Below, piece by piece: positions 1 through 12,300 of a stretch of 64,000 bases of DNA. Numbering within the stretch: position 1 is the first letter of the stretch; every line of letters begins with the position of its first letter. The position numbers and the translations under genes were made by a program. The DNA comes from Pratylenchus scribneri (lineage: Eukaryota > Nematoda > Chromadorea > Rhabditida > Pratylenchidae): contig JAQSEB010000032.1 of assembly GCA_030063045.1 (NCBI GenBank), positions 2,294,001 through 2,358,000 of the forward strand. Reading direction: 5' to 3'. The notes beneath the pieces were generated by a model. It did not search any database and had not been told where the DNA came from. It saw only the letters and a program-made list of their open reading frames with translations.

Positions 1-1796
1 TTGATTGGTGGGTAAATTCCAATTTTGTGTGACGTTTTTTCGTCCTTCGGCTGAATAATCTAAAATTATTTATTATATTTTGTTGAGTAATTTTTGATTA
101 ACTTACATCATCGATTTATCCACAGGGAATCGATTCTTCTCCAAATTCCCTAATATTCGTTCATCAAAGCTGAACATTTCCGGATCAAAATAAGGTGAGA
201 CTGTGAAATGTTGATTGTTTGGCACTGGCAGGGTGGAAAGAAAACGGCGTCGAGTGTCGGCAGGAGTGAAGGATGGAAGCAAAGTTTCTTTTGTAAATTG
301 ATGTTGCGCTCGGACATGTCCACAATGTTCCATAGAATTAGGGAAATTATTTGTAGCCAAATGACCATTTTTGAAGAATTCGTTGTGATGTTCGTAAAGT
401 GCAAATAATTGTTCTGAAGAGCGGTCATAAATGCCACAAATTTTGCCATATCGCCAATTGAGTAGAACAAATAGAAAATGGTGTCCAGATTGAGAGAATT
501 CATTATTTTGTGCTAAAAATATTAATTTATTATTTAAAATAAATTAAAACAAACGATGCAAATCCATCCGAATTAGAATCATTTCGGGCCCAACAAATTG
601 TATTTTTTGCATTTTCATAGATTTATAAAATTCAATTTCATAAAGGAATTGCTTGATTTGGCCTCTATTTGCATGTTCTTTAAATAAGAATGTGAGAAAG
701 CTTTGACGAAATCCTAAAATTTTAATAAATAATGGATTAAAAAATTTTTTTAACCTGTAAAAATCCTATCGTTAATGAAATTTGTGGAATTGGCATCCCA
801 TAATTGATCATCGTCTAACATGCTTGGTCCTATTTGCCGGAGTTGAATGAATTCGCCCGTTGATTTGCCAATGCCCAGAATATGGATTGTTTGATGCTGG
901 ACCGAGAGGATTGCCAATGTCCATTCAAATAAATAAACACCGCTTTGCATATGAATTTCATCGAATTCAAATTTATGTTTATCGGCAACTTGTTCTTTCT
1001 AAAAATTGAAATAAATTAATTTTAAAATTAATTTCAATTACAAACTTTCAAATCTATTGAATAAAATGTTGTATTGGCAAGATGTGAGCCTGGTGGAAGG
1101 GATTCATTGTTCTGAAATAAATTTTATAATAATCAAAATGTCCAAATAAAATTAACCCTCATTATGCCATTGAATGTAGAACGAATTTCAAGCACCGGAA
1201 CTGTCGTAGATACAATCAAAAATTGGGAGTCGGGCGTTATAAATGAACAATCTTTTGACAAATATCCAAATTGTAAACGCTCAAGTGATCGTGGATTTTC
1301 TTGTTCTCGTGTATCCCAAAATTGAATAATTGTGTGTTTTGTGAATATTTTCTTAAATTATTTTATTACATTTAATTAAGAGTAAATAACTTACAAAAAA
1401 GAGTTGAAAAGCGGGACAATTTGATCCGAATTGAACTCCTCTATAGTCAAATACATAAACCACTTGCATCGATGGACCAAATCCAATAAGTTTACTGCCA
1501 TCCGGTGTAAATCGGAGTGGAAAAAATGGTGGCCGTTGCACTAAATGCTCTTGTCGTTCAATCGAAATTGAATGATAAAATTCTCGAGAACCATTCATGA
1601 AATTACTGCCTAAAATTTTAAAAAATATGGAAATTTAATAGAGTAAACCTTCTCGTCTTGTCCCAATCTCGCGTTTGTGTAAGAGACGGACAATGTTTGC
1701 AGTAGGAAATCTTTTCCTTTTACACCAATTCAAATCATATGGTTGATGACGATGATTATTACTGCTGCTGCTGCTAGAATTACTGATTGATGTCAT
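1..1796 (-). CDS. DET1: DET1 homologue (light/ubiquitin-ligase adaptor), 3' end beyond window
   Basis: DET1 is a nuclear adaptor that works with DDB1 and COP1 in Cullin-4 ubiquitin ligases. The start is the ATG at 1796, which opens a Ser/Asn/His-rich leader followed by the DET1 hallmark NIVRLLHKREIGTRREG (about 1735-1650). The next exon (about 1598-1395) carries LRFTPDGSKLIGFG and VYVFDYRG, the conserved DET1 beta-propeller-like start. Further exons lie near 1320-1160, 950-770 and 500-110; the last encodes SPYFDPEMFSFDER, aligned with SPYxDxxLFSYDD/ER near the DET1 C terminus. Short introns separate them. The final roughly 60 residues lie left of base 1, so the gene is 3'-partial. It diverges from tat-5 across about 600 bp. 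Identification rests on remembered DET1 motifs and is strong; individual splice sites are approximate. Confidence 0.85.
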
Positions 1797-2410
1797 AATT
1801 TAAATAAAATTCTGTAAATTTATAAATTAAAATTATTTTTTGAAAAATTAAAAATTCATTAAACCAATTTTAAAACTTTAAGGCGAGGCGATTCGCGATG
1901 ATTCTGTCTGAAATTGAAAATGAAAAGTGGTAGTGGTGGAAGGATGAAGGAAAGAAATGGATAAAATGTCTTAAGGTTTGGACAAAGTGTCTTGAGGTTT
2001 CGGTTTATAAAAATTTTTAATAAGAAACGCAATCGCGGAAGCCAGACACGCACGCCGCACCCCATTCCCCATACCTCATCTAGCGCTATCAGCGACCAGC
2101 GAGTGGTATTACCATTTAGAAGCATCTATCAATCTCGATGCGATGCATTCAATTCCGTTTCAAACTAAAAGATTGAACACGGAACATTGTTTTTATGCTT
2201 AATAATAAAAAACCATCCAATCCCTTTTGTCCATTCCTTTTATTAATTATTTAATCATAATCTTTCAACAAATAATTTTTAGGAGAATCATACTATTTTA
2301 TTTTCCCAAATTGATTTTGGAAAATCATCAAGTAAGAACTAAATTTATTCAATCAAACACCATTTTATGATATTTTTAGAAAGACAACGGAGTGGTTCAA
2401 GCAAAAGTTT
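1797..2410. promoter_or_regulatory. Divergent intergenic region between DET1 and tat-5
   Basis: About 610 bp separates the two divergent start codons, so it should hold both 5' regions. I see AT-rich sequence and no convincing TATA or binding-site motif. An open frame at about 1859-2125 (-) has no recognisable similarity and is probably chance. An upstream non-coding exon or trans-splice acceptor for tat-5 could lie in the last 100 bp (TTTTTAG at about 2375-2381). Confidence 0.35.
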
Positions 2411-5400
2411 ATGCGCTATAGCCGACTGGCTACTACAGCTGAGGAAACGGACGAATATACACCGCTAATGCTTGCTACTGAACAAAGTGGAAGTGGACAA
2501 AATTTGAATACTGCAGACAACGCTTATTTGCTTCCAATCCTGAATCCATCAGCGGAGCAAAGTTTCGGATCAACAAATTGCCGAATTTATTCGATGTTCC
2601 AGTATGCTTGTTTAAATAACAATCGAAAATTCAATAGGATCAAAAATTAAATCAATCGTTATTATAATCTGGTTTGACGGCGGCGGATTATCATAACTCA
2701 AACCAATTTTTCATAACAAACATAGCCACTCAAATTAATCATCAATTCAATCCATAGTTTATTAAGACCTTAAATGGTTAGTAATATTTATTATGTAAAT
2801 CAAGAGCCATTTTCATTAAGAAAGTAAATTCACAAAATTGAATCCAAATTCTGATTTATTGAATTTACAGGTGCGCAAAAAGGCTGTTTCATAGGAAGCG
2901 GGCTCTCCATTCGAGAACAATTCGGATTGGTCATGGCCCCGTGTGCACCGGTGGCTATTCTTTCCCGCCAAATGTCATATGCAATCGAAAATATAATATT
3001 TTCACCTTTGTACCGATGGTTAGTCATGATTTTATTCAATCATTAAATCAAACTAAACCAACAAAATTTAACAGGTCCTCTTCCAACAATTCAAATTTTT
3101 TCTCAACCTTTACTTCTTGCTCATGGCTTGCAGTCAATTCTTCCCACCTATCCAAATTGGCTCTCCCATCACATATTGGGGCCCCCTTTGCTTTGTTCTC
3201 CTCATCACACTGATTCGTGAATTCACCGATGACATGGTCAGATTGATTCGAGATAAAGAAGTGAACAGCGAAAAATACGAGAAAATGACACCGGAAGGAA
3301 GAGTGACCATCAAGAGCTCGTAGGTTTTTAATATAATTACTCTAATAATTAAATCATTTAAAGGGAAATACAAGTTGGCGATTTGGTTGTGATTGACAAG
3401 GATCGTCGGATTCCCGCGGATGTTGTGCTGATTCGAACAACGGAAAAATCGGGTGCATGTTTTATAAGGACAGACCAGGTTTTCATTTATGCTATTATTC
3501 ATTACAAATTCAATAATTAAGCTTGACGGTGAGACCGATTGGAAGCTGAGGATTGCTGTTCCATTCACGCAAAATTTGGTTGATGAGAAGCAAATTTTGG
3601 ACTTGAATTGTGAAATGTACGCGGAAAAACCACAAAAAGACATTCATGCATTTGTTGGAACATACAGGGTAAGAATTATTACGCACAAAAATTAAATAAT
3701 TCAGAACAAATCACAGATTAATGCCGAAGATTGTTCTCATGATGGATCACTTTCTGTTGAAAATGTCCTCTGGGCCAATACAGTGCTGGCAAGTGGAACA
3801 GCAATTGGGCTGGTTGTTTATACGGGCAGGGAGACTCGTTCCGTGATGAACACAACATTGCCGGATAGCAAAGTTGGATTGCTGGATAGAGAGGTAAAAA
3901 TTCATTCTTAGAAATCTTAAGAATGGATTTAGATATCAATTAAATTAATGCTAATAAATTCATCAATTTTTAGGTGAACAATTTAACAAAAATTCTCTTC
4001 CTTTTTGTGCTGACCCTTGCCACGGTTATGGTCATAATGAAGGGTCCTGATCATTACTGGTAAGAATTGGCAGTATTTTAATTTAATTTACATTCATTTC
4101 ACCCAGGTATCGCTACTTGATGCGTTTTGTGCTTCTCTTCTCCTACATCATCCCCATCTCGCTGCGTGTCAATTTGGATATGGCAAAATTATTTTATACA
4201 TGGCAAATTGGGCGAGACAAAACAATTCCGGAGACGGTCGTGCGGAGCAGTACCATCCCGGAAGAATTGGGCCGAATTTCATTCCTTCTCTCCGACAAAA
4301 CTGGCACTTTGACGAGGAATGAAATGCGCTTCAAAAAGGTTAAACATTATATATTAAACAAATTTATTAAAATTTTAATTATTAAGATTCATCTTGGGAG
4401 TGTCTCATTCGGCAGTGAAGCATTTTCCGATGTTAAAATGCACGTGGAGTCGGCATACAGTGGAAAATTGGCACGCAATTCCTTCTCTGTTAAATTGCAA
4501 ACCGCAGTTGAAGCAATTGCCCTTTGCCACAATGTCACACCAATTGATGAGAAGGGAAAACCAACATTTTATCAGGCTGCTTCACCCGATGAGGTATGAG
4601 GTTTTGTTATTTTTACGAGGGAAAGAATGGGGATGAGGATAAAGAAGAAGAAGATAAAGTGATGACCTTCTTCATCATATTTTCCATCATCCTCAACTTC
4701 ATCTTCATTACCTTCCTCATCGTTATCTTCCTCATCATCATGCTCTTCTTCGTCTTCGTCATCCTCAATATCATCTTCATTACCTTCCTCATCGTCATCT
4801 TCTTCTTCATCTTCCTCATCCCCCTTGTAGGGGACCATCTCCATTAATACCTTATTACATAGTAAATTACACATTTGACAGGTTGCTTTGGTGCAATGGA
4901 CTGAACAAGTGGGTGTGAAGCTGGCAAAACGCGATTTGGGCAATATGCATTTGGAACTGGCCAATGGACGGATGAAAACCTTTCAAATCCTCCATCTTTT
5001 TCCATTCACATCGGAATCAAAGCGGATGGGCATAATTGTCCGGGATGAGCACACCGACGAAATTGCGCTGATCATCAAAGGTGCTGACACTGTAATGTCC
5101 CAAATGGTGCAATACAATGATTGGTTGGAGGAGGAATGCTCGAATATGGCCAGAGAAGGTTACAAAATCCAATAAATTATTAGAAATATTCCATACATTT
5201 TTAATAGGACTTCGAACATTGGTTGTTGCAAAGAAAGTTCTCAGCAAAGAGCAATTGGCCGAATTTGAACGAGAATATCATCGAGCCAAAATGACCGTCA
5301 CTGATCGAACAGAGCACATGGCCGCAGTGGTCAGACGGTTGGAAAGTGATTTGCAGTTGCTTTGTTTGACCGGTGTTGAAGATCGTCTTCAGGTTTTAAA

Positions 5401-7360
5401 TTCTTAAAAATTTAAGACATTAAATTTCAAAAACCTTAAGATAAACCTTTAATATCTTTTTAAAAAACTAATTATTTTCTCATTTTTCTAGGATCAAGTA
5501 ACAACTTCACTCGAATTGCTGAGAAATGCGGGAATTAAAATTTGGATGCTGACCGGTGATAAAATGGAAACGGCAATTTGCATTGCAAAATCTTCCGGCC
5601 TCTTCTCCAAAAATGATAATGTGCATGTGTTTGGACAAGTCCGTGACCGAACCGAGGCCCACAATGAATTGAACGCGCTGAGAAAGTTTGCCAAAAATAT
5701 TTAATACGAAAATAATTAATTTATTTAATAGGAAAAATGATGTTGCATTGGTCATGTCCGGTTCCGCTTTGAATGTATGTCTTCAATATTATGAAGCGGA
5801 AGTTGCCGAATTGGTATTCAATACTTCATTAATTTTATAATTTAAGTATCATCATTTTTAGGTTTGTTCATGCACCGCCGTAGTCTGCTGCCGATGTTCG
5901 CCCGAACAGAAAGCCCAAATTGTGAATTTGCTCAAAAAATATCGAAAACCGTTGCGTGTGGCCGCCATCGGCGACGGTGGAAATGATGTATCGATGATTC
6001 AAGCAGCCCATGCTGGAATTGGAATTGACGCAAATGAAGGTTCATTAAATATTCTGATTTGATTTTTTTAATGATTATTTTAGGAAAGCAAGCTTCATTG
6101 GCCGCCGATTTTTCCGTCACCCAATTCTCGCACATTTGCCGCCTCCTTCTGGTCCATGGCCGATTCTGCTACAAACGTTCCTGTGCCCTCTCCCAATTCG
6201 TCATGCATCGTGGACTGATCATTTCAACAATGCAGGCCATCTTTTCTTGCGTTTTTTACTTTGCATCCGTTTCCCTGTACCAAGGCGTACTCATGGTTGC
6301 GTAAGTTTTGAATATTTTATTTATTTAAATTATTTTTGGCTAGACTAGCATTTTTTTATTCCCATTTTTACTCGAATTGCTCTATCTTATCCAGAAATGT
6401 AAAATAAAACATATAAAAGTGACAACCATGCCCTAAAAAAAAATTATTGGACTCTGAGCGGATTCGAACCCGGGACCTAAATTTACAAACGGAAGGGTCT
6501 CCCTTTGATTAGAAAAAGAAAATTTTCAAAATTTTTTTGGTCTAAATTTATTAAATAATTTATAAAAGTGCAAAAGAATGAAAATCAAACCCGAAAAAAT
6601 TAACATCCTCCATGCGGATTCGAACCCGAGACCTAAATTTTGCGAAATTAGAGGTTCCCTTTGGATTAAAAATTTTCAGAAAATTTTTTTTAAAACCTTT
6701 CCTAATCTAAATTCTTTCTTCAGTTATTCAACGGCTTACACAATGCTCCCGGTATTTTCGCTGGTTGTTGACCGTGATGTTACCGCACAAAATGCCCTGA
6801 CCTATCCGGAGCTGTACAAAGAGCTGGGCAAGGGCCGATCACTTTCCTACAAAACTTTTTGCATTTGGGTCATGATCAGTCTTTATCAAGGTTTTTATTC
6901 AATCAAACATTTTTCATTATTATTTTTAAAGGAGCTGTAATAATGTACGGTGCGCTCTACGCATTCGACGAGGACTTCATCCATATTGTTTCAATCAGCT
7001 TTTCGGCGCTGATCATCACCGAACTGATTATGGTGGCAATGACCGTTCACACATGGCATTGGGCTATGCTGGCTGCACAGGTTGACCAAAAAAACATTTA
7101 ATTTTAAATAATTCATTCTAAACTAGGCACTCTCATTGACTCTATATGGCGCTTCACTGATCATTTTTGACCGATACTTTGACCGTCAATTTGTTTTGTC
7201 CACCGATTTCATCGTCAAGGCAACAATAATAACGCTGATTTCATGTAAGTTTTTTATCATTATCAAAAACATTTAAATTAAAAATTAAGGCCTGCCCCTA
7301 TATGTTATAAAATTTCTACGGCGCCGATTTTCACCTCCATCTTATGCAAAAGTCAATTGA
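2411..7360 (+). CDS. tat-5: P4-type phospholipid flippase, ATP9A/ATP9B/Neo1 class (TAT-5)
   Basis: P4-ATPases move aminophospholipids to the cytosolic leaflet; the ATP9/TAT-5 class acts on endosomal, Golgi and plasma membranes and in C. elegans limits extracellular-vesicle budding. The start at 2411 opens a hydrophilic N terminus. Landmarks follow in order: KYNIFTFVP and the M1-M2 region (about 2985-3220), RDKEVNS, the actuator loop DGET (about 3528-3539), M4 with [11 protein letters not shown] (about 4147-4180), phosphorylation site DKTGTLT (4294-4314), nucleotide domain KGAD (about 5080), hinge [11 protein letters not shown] (about 5970-6003), then six C-terminal membrane segments. The ending [13 protein letters not shown] before TGA (7358-7360) is the ATP9-class tail. 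About 20 exons are joined by mostly short introns; two longer introns contain a trinucleotide-rich tract and two tRNA-like repeats. All catalytic motifs are present. Aph-1 follows 500 bp downstream on the same strand. Confidence 0.93.
4610..4830. repeat. Simple-sequence tract in a tat-5 intron
   Basis: The intron between the ASPDE and VALVQW exons (about 4593-4881) begins with a short purine-rich GAT/GAA run and continues as about 160 bp of TTC/ATC/CTT-type pyrimidine-rich simple sequence. It reads open in several frames on both strands only because it is low complexity; I see no protein in it. Confidence 0.8.
6434..6680 (-). repeat. Two tandem tRNA-like (B-box) repeats in a tat-5 intron
   Basis: On the minus strand the intron at about 6303-6722 contains the Pol III B-box-like motif GGTTCGAATCC twice, about 150 bp apart (near 6455-6475 and 6612-6632). 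Surrounding sequence aligns between copies: an ATATAAAAGTG-like stretch, GACCTAAATTT, TCCCTTTG and a run of A/T. Each B box is followed within about 25 nt by a T-run, as in a Pol III terminator. I cannot find an A box or a foldable tRNA, so these look like fragments of a tRNA-derived repeat rather than tRNA genes. Confidence 0.6.
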
Positions 7361-7860
7361 TTGAATGGATAAAGAAAAGTGATATGATGAATGAAGCAGC
7401 TTTAAAATGAATGAATGACTTGATTTGATATTTTCGATCCGCGTGCCGTTTTAAAAAAAGATCACGGTTGTGTAATGTTTTCTTCCCTCCCTCAACCTCT
7501 CCCCATTCCAATCCTACCATTCAAGACTGTATTTTCCTTCTTCTAAATCATTTTATAGATTTTCCATAAATTTTGATAATTCTGAACAAAAAATTGTATT
7601 ATTTGATTTGACAAATTCTATTATTATAAATTCTAACAGACGAGTGATACTATTCCATCCCCAATCCAATCTACTCATCTAACATCACACATTTAATTTG
7701 TTTCCAAATAAACAAGACATTTCAGTATAAAACATAAATAAAATTGAATCCATCAATTATAAATTGAGAAATTATAAATCAATTAATTATTAATTGAAAA
7801 ACATATTTTTATAAAAATTATTGATGAATGATGATTTTATTAATTAATTTTATTTTAAAG

Positions 7861-9138
7861 ATGACACTGTTTTTTTCCATTTGCTGCTTCACAATATGTT
7901 TTGCCCCATCCTTAATGCTGTTCAGAAGAATAATTGTTTCTGATCCGCTGCGAATTATTCTTTTTGTCCTTGGGTAAGAAATTTCTTTTTTACTCAAAAA
8001 TTCATCTCAATTTTAGAGCATTTTTCTGGCTTCTCTCCTTGCTATTCACCTCACTGATTTGGGCAATTTCCAGCGATTATCTGTTGGTTCCAGTTTTTGC
8101 ATCCGTCTTATTTCAAGAATTGGCCAGAGGACTTTACTATTATTTGCTTTACAAGGCTCAAGGGTTTGTTTAATTTGATAATTTTAAAATAAATTAATTA
8201 TTAATTCCAAATTTAGAGGTCTCGCAAAATTGGCCACGGATGGAGTTGATGTTTCCGGTGTTCGTTTAATGTTCTCATCGCGTAAGTGCACACTAAATTC
8301 ATCTGATTTGGCAATTTTATTCAGGACATGTTCTGGCCATTGTATGCGGACTTGGTATGGGCGTGATGGCAGCACTAATCTTACTGACGAACATTCTGGC
8401 CGATTATTCCGATGATGGTGTTGTTGGCCTTCCGGCGGCTATGAAAGATAATTCCGTAAGTTTCCAATATTTTCCATTAAACATTAGTCTAAAAAATATT
8501 AAAATTCCAAAATGAATGAATTAAATTTATTTTATTTTCAGAGTGAATTCGAGTTGCACATTTCGGATGCCTATTTTCCCATTTATTACTCGCTGGCCTC
8601 TGCATTACTTACAATGTTCAACGTTATTTGGACGATCACCCTTTGGGATGGATTGCATCGATTTTTCCACAAATTGGGCGGTTTATGGCACATTTGCATT
8701 TTGCTTACTCTGCTCTCCCATTTTATGAACACCACAATGGTTTGTTATTAATTAGAATATAGCTTAATAAATTCGGTTTTGGTTTGAGAAAATCAATGAA
8801 ATCAAAACCGTAATTGGCAATTACTCAAAAACCGAAAACGGAAATTTTTCAAAAACCTAAAACCGGGTTTTTTAAACGAGCTAACAGCCAATCTAAAAAC
8901 TGACTGAGCTACTCTATTATTTATCACAACTTTGAAATAATTTAAACATAATTTTCAGAGCATTTGGCAGCGTTACGAACCAATTCCTGTTCTCATCCTG
9001 CAGGCAGTGCTCCTCGTTGGCCACACTTTCTATGCTGCAATGCTCGTGAAGAATATGCAATTTCATCAACTTTTTCAAAAGGAACGAACCGCCGGTGAAC
9101 AACAACCACAACCAACGCAACGAAATATGAACGAATGA
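7861..9138 (+). CDS. aph-1: Gamma-secretase subunit APH-1
   Basis: APH-1 is the seven-span scaffold of gamma-secretase, needed with presenilin, nicastrin and PEN-2 for Notch and APP-like cleavage. The ATG at 7861 directly follows TTTATTTTAAAG, which looks like a trans-splice acceptor. Family landmarks: N-terminal span ending FRRIIVSDPLRII; FFWLLSLLFTSLIWA; FQELARGLYYYLLYKA; GVRLMFSSRHV; the glycine-helix GLGMGVMAA; then WDGLHRFF and LLSHFMN. Exons fall at about 7861-7973, 8017-8164, 8217-8281, 8324-8455, 8541-8740 and 8958-9138, ending TGA at 9136-9138 after a Gln/Asn-rich tail. Length (about 290 aa) suits the family. Odd points: the third glycine of GxxxGxxxG is Ala, and the residue aligned with human His171 appears to be Asn, while the second conserved His (SHF) is kept. 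Confidence 0.88.
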
Positions 9139-9343
9139 TGACAGAAAGCAGCAGAGCAAATATATTTAATTTATTCCTTCACCTAATTCCCCAAATTACT
9201 TTATCATATTTTTTTGAAACCATCATCTTTAATGTAAAAATATTTATTTCGATTTATTCAAAAATAAATTTGAGATCTCAAAATTGAGAGAATAAAATTG
9301 CAAAATAAATAATAAATTAAATCAAACAAATAAATTAATCATT

Positions 9344-12300
9344 TTAATGTCCATGAGCTTTCTTTCTTTTTGGCTTATTCTTCCCATCCTCCTCATCTTC
9401 ATCTTCATCCCGCCAGTCTGACTCCTCGTCTTCTTCCGTGTCGAACCCTCCAAATTCGTCATCATCCTCCTCTTCTTCACTTTCGTTGGGCAAATATTCA
9501 TCCTCCTCTTCATCCATTGCCATTTCATCATCTTCATCCACCTCGCCGCCTCCAAATGTTGGACGAGCCCGTTTCCGGGGCTCTTGATCCAGCGGTGAGT
9601 GTGGTGTTCGCTTCCTCTTAGTTGGAGATGGTGTTCGCGGGGATGGCGAACCATGATGCAATTTGACTCGTTGCAATTGTTTATGGTTAAATTTGGTGGT
9701 GGTTGGCTGTGGCCTACGACCTTAAAAAAATAAATTATTTTCGTAATAAATTAAATGTGATTAACCTGCTGCTCGTCGGAATTTATAAATGTACACATTG
9801 ATGCCATTCGAGCAGAGGTGATTGTCGATGAGTCGACGAAGCTGCTGTTCATCCAAATTTTGAAGGCCGAACCAAATTTGGGGCATATGAATGCTGGTTA
9901 ATTGTTGTTGGGCGGCATAATGTTGGACACGTTGCAGACATTGACGAAGTGAAGGCAAATTGATCATTTCTGTGTGAATTGGTTGTTTTAAAATTCCAAA
10001 GATTTTATTAAATTTTAATGGAGAAAAATTCTCAAGGATTTTTCTATTCTATTCTCATTGTTTTGTAGGTCTTTCCTATTCAAAAAGTGTTATTAATTTA
10101 CAAATAAACTAACTTGTATATCGATCCCGGACTGACTGTACAACCATCAAAACCACTGAAATCTTCCGTGGAATTTTGCCTTTCGCTTCCGGTCTATTCT
10201 CGTCCGGATTCAGCTCTTCCACCACCTCTGATTCCGGCTGCTCGCAAACATTTTCAATCAGATGTGCATCGCCCCGGTGTAAATCTTCCATCCTCGATGC
10301 CAATTCATACTTTCTTTGAATATCACCGCTCAAATTGCGCAGAGCGGTGAACACACCACCAGAGCCAAAATATCCTCAAAACAATTTTATGATGAATAAA
10401 TGTTTGGTATCAAATTTACCTCCATCATCTACAATTTGTAAAATGAGCCCGTGGGAGCTTTGGTCGCCGGGCGCCCGCTCCGGTTTTGTCACATCCCCTT
10501 GGACATCATAAATTATGCCAAATTGCTTGTTGGTGTCATCTCCGCCAACATCATCGCCACCATCCACCTTTGCCGGCGGAGGCAATGGCAAATTTGAGGT
10601 GGTGTAATCTTTAAAAACAAACCATTTAAAAACCAAAATTTTATAAAATTAACAAACTATTGCTCGTCCATAATTGTTGCTTCTTTTTCTCCTTTTCTTG
10701 GGCCGCTTTTTCTCGGCGTTGTTTTTCCAGTTCCCGTTTTTTACGTCTGCGCTCTTCTTTCTCTTCCTCGGTCAATTTAGGCCTGCTGATCCGTTTTTGT
10801 GAATCAAGTTGTTGATCAGCAGTTTTGACAGTTTTTCGAACAGCTCGTTCGATCAATTCCCTTTGCGCATCATCTGGGATGGAAGGGATTTTTTGTTGGT
10901 TTTTAATCCCCAAATAATTTTTGGCTTTTAATTCCCAATTATTTTAAATTTCAGGAAGGATGGATGATATTAAAACCCAGATCAGAAGATTGGGGGCGTG
11001 AGGTTGTTATGGGGTTTTAGTTGAGAGCAGAAGTCTAATAAATATACACAAAACGCAACAAAAAAAGCAATTTATTATGAGATCAAATAACACAACAAAT
11101 AATAAAAATGAATACAATATATACAAAAAAAAAAACAATGATGGAAGATTAATATGGGGGAATGAATAATACAATCAATATAGGAACAATTATTCAATCA
11201 ATAGATGAATTACAATTTATCATGTTTCCTACTTTTGATTGGCGTCTGTTGCTGCCCAGCTTCGGTGATTTTTTTGAAAGCCTCACGGTCCTGGGAGTAG
11301 TCGCGTCCTTCGAACATGTACATTGATTCCACGGCCTCTTCCTCGTTGTTTTCCTTGAGTTGCGCTCCATCTTCGTCCAACTGAAATATAAATCGTAAAT
11401 TATAAATAAATTAATTATCAAACCTTAATTTCCCAGAGTCCATTCGGTGATGTCCGGCCAATTTGCTGTTCCAATTGTTCGTCAGTGAGTACATCATTGG
11501 ATGGGCCATCATCGCCGCCTTCTTTGTTATTCTCTTCTTGCGCCAGTTGCAGATTTTTGAGCCCTTGAATGATAAGATTTGCAAAATCCGCCTTTGATAT
11601 GATCGCGTCCTTCTCCTCTGTGCCAAGAATCATTTCGGACAATTTCAGCTTCTTCGATGCACGGCATTTGATCAATTCTTCCACTGTGTTCTTGGCGATC
11701 AGTCGGATAATCTTCACTGGCCTAAATTTGAAAGAATTAGAATTGGATTTTAAAAGTTAAATTCGCTTACTTTTTCTGGCCAATTCGATGGCAACGTGCG
11801 GCCGCCTGCTTATCATTTTGCGGGTTGAAGTCCCAGTCGAGGAAAATGATTGTGTCCGCGCCGGTCAGGTTCAGCCCAATTCCACCGGCCCTTGTTGTCA
11901 GCAAAAAGGCGAAAACATCCGAATCTGGGCGTTGAAAATTCTCCACTGTCCGCAGGCGTTCATCGGTTTTGGTTGAGCCGTCAAGTTGTTCGAAATTGTA
12001 GCCTAAAAATTTGGAATAATATTTAAAATTGTTTAAAAAATTAAATTTACCTCGCAACAAGAGAATATCATGCACAATGTCCAAAAAGCGTTTCATTTGT
12101 GAGAAGATCAGCACCCGGTGGCCTTTGTTCTTCAAATAGGTGAGCAATCGGTCCAGAATGAGCGTTTTTCCACTGGAATTGACCAAATGTTCTCCTTCGG
12201 TGTATGGTTCGGGTTCGATGCCGTCGAAAAGGTACGGATGATTACAGCATTTGCACAATTGAATGAAAGTTGACATCAGCGATTGACGGGCCGTCTTCAT

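Noticed and set aside
4572..4964. Acidic 130-codon open frame on the minus strand within tat-5
   Set aside because: Asp/Glu runs are the complement of an intronic TTC/ATC tract, partly overlapping true tat-5 exons on the plus strand.
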